Source: Streptomyces uncialis (GTDB taxonomy: Bacteria > Actinomycetota > Actinomycetes > Streptomycetales > Streptomycetaceae). Taken from it: a stretch of DNA of 64,000 bases. The position numbers and the translations under genes are program-made. Below, piece by piece: positions 60,320 through 64,000 of the stretch. The notes below the pieces were generated by a model. That model ran no database searches, had not been told where the DNA came from, and saw nothing but the letters and a program-made list of their open reading frames with translations. Location of the stretch: assembly GCF_001905345.1 (NCBI RefSeq), contig NZ_LFBV01000005.1, positions 124,001 through 188,000 of the forward strand, written 5' to 3'. Numbering within the stretch: position 1 is the first letter of the stretch; the number at the start of each line of letters is the position of its first letter.

Positions 60320-61804
60320 ATGGCCGACCCCAAGGGATTCATGCGGACTCCGCGCGAGGAATGGCCGCGCCGCCCGGTGGCCGAGCGCGTCCAGGACTGG
60401 GACGAGGTGTACGTCCCCGGTGCGCTGCTCCCGATCATCCGCCGGCAGGCCGACCGCTGTATGGACTGCGGGGTCCCGTTCTGTCATGAGGCGTGCCCGC
60501 TCGGCAACCTCATCCCGGAGTGGAACGACCTGGTGTCCCGGGACGACTGGCGGGCGGCGAGCGAGCGGCTGCACGCCACGAACAACTTCCCCGAGTTCAC
60601 CGGCACCCTGTGTCCCGCGCCGTGCGAGGCGGGGTGTGTCCTCGCGATCAACCAGCCCGCGGTGACGATCAAGAACGTGGAGCTGTCGATCGTGGACCGG
60701 GCGTGGGAGGACGGCTGGGTGCGGCCCCAGCCGCCGGAACGTCTCTCCGGGCGGACGGTGGCCGTGGTCGGTTCGGGTCCGGCGGGGCTCGCGGCCGCCC
60801 AGCAGCTCACCCGGGCCGGGCACACGGTGGCCGTCTTCGAGCGGGACGACCGGATCGGGGGACTGCTGCGGTACGGGATACCGGCGTTCAAGATGGCGAA
60901 GGACCGGCTGGACCGGCGGCTGGAGCAGCTGCGGGCCGAAGGGACGAAGTTCCGTACCGGTACGGCGGTGGGCCGCGACATCGGGGCCCGTGAGCTGCGC
61001 GCCCGCTACGACGCGGTGGTCCTCGCGACGGGTGCGACCCGGAGCCGGGAACTGCCGGTACCCGGGCGGGAACTGGCGGGCATTCATCAGGCGATGGAGT
61101 ACCTGCCGTCGGCGAACCGGGTGCGCGAGGGGGATCTGGCGGTGTCGCCGCTGTCGGCGGCGGGTCGTCAGGTCGTGATCATCGGGGGCGGCGACACGGG
61201 CGCCGACTGCCTGGGGACGGCCGTACGCGAAGGTGCCGCGTCGGTGACCCAGCTCGACATCCGCGCGCTGCCCCGGCCGGAGCGCACCGAGGCCGAACCC
61301 TGGCCGGTCTATCCGGCGGTCTACCGGTTGTCCCCGGCGCACCAGGAGGCCGGGGAACTGGGCAGCGCCCCGGTGTCGGACGCCGACGCCCGGCTCTTCG
61401 CGGCGTCCACGGTGCGCTTCGAGGAGGGGGCGGACGGCCGGGTGGGCGGAGTACGGGTGGCCGACGTCGACGCGGAACGCAGACCGCTGGCGGGGACGGA
61501 GCGGGCCCTGCGCGCCGACCTGGTGCTGCTGGCGCTGGGCTTCACGGGACCGGAGCTGGACGACGGACCGGTGGCCCAGTTGGAGCTCGCGCTGGACGGA
61601 CGGGACGTCATCGCGCGGGACGCGTCGTTCGCGACGAACGTCCCCGGGGTGTTCGCGGCGGGGGACGCGGCGCGCGGTCAGTCGCTGATCGTCTGGGCGA
61701 TAGCGGAGGGCCGGGCGGTGGCCGCGGCGGTGGACCGCTATCTGGTGGGTACGAGCCAGTTGCCCTGCCCGATAGGTCCGTGGGACCGCCCGATGAGGGC
61801 GTGA
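60320..61804 (+). CDS. gltD: Glutamate synthase small-subunit-type flavoprotein, not next to gltB
   Basis: 494 residues, usual GltD length. N-terminal Cys clusters RCMDCGVPFCHEACPLG and CPAPCEAGC for two [4Fe-4S] centres, FAD motif VAVVGSGPAGLAAAQQL near residue 150, NADPH motif VVIIGGGDTGADCLG near 285, and C-terminal GVFAAGDAARGQSLIVWAI. Electron-input module for GOGAT or for another oxidoreductase. No large subunit lies next to it, so it either works with a distant gltB or serves another partner. GGGAG lies 7 nt before the ATG. Confidence 0.92.
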   Translation: MADPKGFMRTPREEWPRRPVAERVQDWDEVYVPGALLPIIRRQADRCMDCGVPFCHEACPLGNLIPEWNDLVSRDDWRAASERLHATNNFPEFTGTLCPAPCEAGCVLAINQPAVTIKNVELSIVDRAWEDGWVRPQPPERLSGRTVAVVGSGPAGLAAAQQLTRAGHTVAVFERDDRIGGLLRYGIPAFKMAKDRLDRRLEQLRAEGTKFRTGTAVGRDIGARELRARYDAVVLATGATRSRELPVPGRELAGIHQAMEYLPSANRVREGDLAVSPLSAAGRQVVIIGGGDTGADCLGTAVREGAASVTQLDIRALPRPERTEAEPWPVYPAVYRLSPAHQEAGELGSAPVSDADARLFAASTVRFEEGADGRVGGVRVADVDAERRPLAGTERALRADLVLLALGFTGPELDDGPVAQLELALDGRDVIARDASFATNVPGVFAAGDAARGQSLIVWAIAEGRAVAAAVDRYLVGTSQLPCPIGPWDRPMRA

Positions 61805-61977
61805 GCCGGGGCCGATCAGCGCGTGAGCGACGGGCGCCCGGAGCCGATGAAAGCCTGAGCCGGGCCGACACCACCGCGCGTACCGCCACCGCCGCCGACC
61901 GGTCAGCGCCCCGACCCGTCAGGCCCTGATCAGCCAGGCCCTGATCAGCCAGGGGCGGCCCGGCCGCCGGGTACGGC

Positions 61978-62904
61978 TCACGCCTTCCGTCCGACCCCCA
62001 CGTACCCGGGCATCGGTCCGTTCTCCTGGCCCGGCACCCTCTCCCCCAGTTCCGGGTGCCACTGGTCGACCAGGACGATGCCGGGGTCGACCAGGTCGAG
62101 GCCCTCGAAGAAGCGTGTGACCTCGGCGCGGGAGCGCAGCGCGAGACTCAGTCCGCGTGCCTCGTACAGTTCCCGGGCCCGCCGGGCGCCCTCGGGGTCG
62201 AAGTCGCCCGTGGCGTGCGAGACGACCAGATGGCTGCCGGACGGGAGGGCCGCCATGTAGCGGCGCAGCAGGTCGTAGGGACCGTCCCCGTCCGGGACGA
62301 AGTGCAGCAGCGCGATCATGGACAGGGCGACCGGCCGGCTGAGGTCGAGGACCGCGCGGGCGGCGTCGAGGATCGTGCCGGGGTCGCGGACATCGGCCTG
62401 GAGGTACTCGGTGACGCCCTCGGGCGCGCTGCGCAGCAGGGCCTCGGCGTGGGCGAGGACGATGGGGTCGTTGTCGCAGTACACGACCCGGGCGTCGGGG
62501 CTGTGGCGCTGGGCGATCTGGTGGAGGTTGGGTTCGGTGGGGATACCGGTGCCGATGTCGAGGAACTGGCGTACGCCCTGGGCGGCGAGCCGGCCCGTGA
62601 CGCGGTGCATGAACGCGCGGTTGACGCGGGCCATGACCGGGGTGCGGGCGTCCATGGCGACCAGCTTGCGGCCCATCTCCTCGTCGACGGGGTAGTTGTC
62701 CTTGCCGCCGAGGAACCAGTCGTACATCCGGGCCGGGTGCGGGGTGGTGGTGTCGATGACCGTGGGGCCGGGCAGGGAGGGGTCGAAACCGGAGATCCGG
62801 GAGGCCCTTCGTAACGCCTGTGTGGCCTCGTCCGCCGTCGGCCGGTGCCCGTCCTGGTCCGGTGCGCGTCCCGCTGCCGTGGGTGTGTCGTCCCGCTGTG
62901 TCAT
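61978..62904 (-). CDS. SAM-dependent methyltransferase, DUF574/SAV2177 family
   Basis: 308 residues, Rossmann-fold class I. TPHPARMYDWFLGGKDNYPVD near residue 45, the SAM loop FLDIGTGIPTEPNLH near 95, and VVYCDNDPIVLAHAEALL near 120 are the family hallmarks. Members are numerous in streptomycetes; substrates are mostly unknown. ATG 62904 has GGAG 6 nt upstream. A longer frame from 63129 adds a Pro/Gly tail of repeat-like sequence and is less likely. It is convergent with gltD. Confidence 0.9.
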   Translation of the reverse strand: MTQRDDTPTAAGRAPDQDGHRPTADEATQALRRASRISGFDPSLPGPTVIDTTTPHPARMYDWFLGGKDNYPVDEEMGRKLVAMDARTPVMARVNRAFMHRVTGRLAAQGVRQFLDIGTGIPTEPNLHQIAQRHSPDARVVYCDNDPIVLAHAEALLRSAPEGVTEYLQADVRDPGTILDAARAVLDLSRPVALSMIALLHFVPDGDGPYDLLRRYMAALPSGSHLVVSHATGDFDPEGARRARELYEARGLSLALRSRAEVTRFFEGLDLVDPGIVLVDQWHPELGERVPGQENGPMPGYVGVGRKA

Positions 62905-63203
62905 GACCGACTCCAAGTCGTCCGCGTGGCTGCCTGACGCCGGTGCGGCACCTCCACCGCCCGTACCGGACGGAACGGCTCCGGTGCCCGACGCCGGCGG
63001 GATGGGTGGTGTCGAGCTGTGGTGCTGGGTGGTACCGCGCTGCTCGGGTGCGGTGCCGGACGGGACGGCACGGGTGGGGCCGGGCCGGGGGCCGGGCGGG
63101 TCCGGCCGTCGTGGGCCCAGAGTGGTCACGGGCCGGATGGTCGGCGGGCGGGCAGGTCATGGGCCAGGGCAGGTCATGGGGCAGGGCCGGGCCGGTCATG
63201 GGC
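62905..63203. other. Gene-poor spacer with short direct repeats
   Basis: 299 bp between the methyltransferase and the DUF397 gene. Near 63150-63205 the motif ggcaggtcatgggccaggg recurs about three times. No gene is supported; one frame extends the methyltransferase upstream with low-complexity sequence. Confidence 0.4.
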
Positions 63204-63446
63204 TCAGGACAACAGGAAGTCGGCCTCGCCCTCCTTCGCGCCCTGGATGAACGCCCGGATCTCGCCACGCGTGTAGATGAGGGCGGGCCCGTCCGGATCG
63301 GCGGACTGACGCATGGCGATCCTGCCGTCGGCCAGCTTCATGGCCTCGACGCAGTTCCCGCCGTTGCCTCCGCTCCAGGGCTTGTGCCAGCCCTCGGTGC
63401 CGAGTTCCCGCGCGGGCATGCCGTTGTATATCCCCGGTCGGTCCAT
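63204..63446 (-). CDS. DUF397-domain protein (WhiJ-partner-like)
   Basis: 80 residues with the DUF397 core WHKPWSGGNGGNCVEAMKLADGRIAMRQSADPDGPALIYTRGEIRAFIQGAKEGEADFLL. These small proteins are usually encoded directly next to XRE/DUF5753 regulators and modulate them in Streptomyces development. The ATG at 63446 abuts the stop of the upstream regulator (TGAATG), so translation is coupled. Confidence 0.9.
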   Translation of the reverse strand: MDRPGIYNGMPARELGTEGWHKPWSGGNGGNCVEAMKLADGRIAMRQSADPDGPALIYTRGEIRAFIQGAKEGEADFLLS

Positions 63447-64000
63447 TCATAGCTCCTTGCGGAGATCCCGCAGGATCTCCTTCGTGCGATGTGCCGTAGC
63501 GGCCTGTGCCGCCATGCGGTCCATGACCTCAAGGTGCTTGGCCACCTCGGAGCGCGCGTCGAGGTAGACGGCACCGGTCAGGTACTCGCTGTAGACCATG
63601 TCGGGGAGTTCCGGCATGGCGAAGCGGAACAGCACGAAGGGCCCGTAGGTACCGGGATGCGGACCCGAGTCGAACCGGGCGATCTGCAAGGTGACGTTCG
63701 GCAGCTTCGTGCATTCCAGCAGCTTGTCGATCTGGCCGCGCATCACCTCGGGGCCGCCGGCCGGGCGGCGCAGGGCCGTCTCGTCCATCACGACCCACAG
63801 CCGTGGCGCGTTCTCCCGGGTGAGGAGGTCCTGACGCTGCATCCGCAGCGCCACATGTCCGTCGATGTCCTCGGGACGGGTCTGACCGACGGCCCCGGAG
63901 CGCAGAACGGCGCGTGCGTAGTCCTCCGTCTGGAGCAGTCCGGGCACGAAGTGCGGCTCGTACGCCCGGATGAGTACGGCCGCGCCCTCCAGGCTGACGT
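63447..64000 (-). CDS. XRE-family regulator, DUF5753 C-terminal domain (5' end beyond the window)
   Basis: The last about 184 residues of a WhiJ-like regulator. The N-terminal XRE helix-turn-helix lies outside the window. Visible is the DUF5753 effector domain: LIRAYEPHFVPGLLQTEDYARAVL, MQRQDLLTRENAPRLWVVMDETAL, IDKLLECTKLPNVTLQIARFD and YGPFVLFRFA. Together with the coupled DUF397 gene it forms the typical regulator/partner cassette, of which streptomycetes have many. The open frame continues to base 64000 without a start, so the gene is truncated only by the window. Confidence 0.88.
   Translation of the reverse strand, partial: VSLEGAAVLIRAYEPHFVPGLLQTEDYARAVLRSGAVGQTRPEDIDGHVALRMQRQDLLTRENAPRLWVVMDETALRRPAGGPEVMRGQIDKLLECTKLPNVTLQIARFDSGPHPGTYGPFVLFRFAMPELPDMVYSEYLTGAVYLDARSEVAKHLEVMDRMAAQAATAHRTKEILRDLRKEL

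Noticed and set aside
62905..63129. 75-residue N-terminal extension of the DUF574 methyltransferase
   Set aside because: The extension is Pro/Gly/Thr-rich and lies partly next to short repeats. ATG 62904 has a good ribosome site and matches the family start.

Overview
The window is a stretch of chromosome from a high-GC actinomycete, almost certainly a Streptomyces. Support comes from the very high GC with third-position bias, GTG/TTG starts and ATGA/GTGA overlaps, WhiA, RbpA, a mycothiol-dependent DinB-type protein, a WhiJ-like HTH/DUF397 pair, and many copies of the repeat aggggcgcggggaactgcgc, which is common between Streptomyces genes. No rRNA, tRNA, CRISPR array, insertion sequence or prophage was seen. 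Gene order (ctaA, ctaB, tkt-tal-zwf-opcA-pgl, pgi, gap-pgk-tpiA-secG, whiA-yvcK-rapZ-uvrC, uvrA, uvrB) matches the conserved core of Streptomyces chromosomes.

Layout. 1-3.7 kb: the 5' part of a SufR-type Fe-S regulator, an ABC-2 exporter pair and heme A synthase. 3.7-6.7 kb: a FluG-like pair (amidohydrolase plus glutamine-synthetase-like ligase) and a small conserved protein. 6.7-7.7 kb: a gene-free block of inverted and direct repeats. 7.7-16 kb: ctaB, then divergently the pentose-phosphate operon. 16-20 kb: pgi, an MFS exporter, an RbpA-family protein. 20-23.4 kb: gap-pgk-tpiA-secG. 23.7-32.3 kb: a secreted M14 carboxypeptidase and the uvrC-rapZ-yvcK-whiA operon. 32.5-37 kb: a secreted papain-like protease with a membrane-anchored partner, an HTH regulator, a Rieske lipoprotein and a sugar kinase. 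37-42.4 kb: uvrA, two small enzymes and aroQ. 42.5-48 kb: a cation antiporter, TerC under a probable manganese riboswitch, and two TerD proteins. 48-53 kb: uvrB, an MHYT sensor, a secreted phosphodiesterase, ogt. 53-64 kb: MFS, cupin, psuG-psuK, corA, CBS, DUF1772, an orphan gltD-type protein, a DUF574 methyltransferase and a WhiJ-like cassette cut by the right edge.

The most striking signal is a shared promoter motif, TTGTCRGTG-N8-TAnnnT (the LexA-independent RecA-NDp/PafBC type). It lies before uvrB, uvrC, ogt, an MFS exporter and terD. In the three repair genes the -10 hexamer ends exactly 7 nt before the ATG, which predicts leaderless damage-induced mRNAs and puts rapZ, yvcK and whiA downstream of a damage promoter. 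A second regulatory signal is the terC leader, where the 3' strand of the aptamer closing stem is perfectly complementary over 10 nt to the terC ribosome binding site, predicting a translational ON switch.
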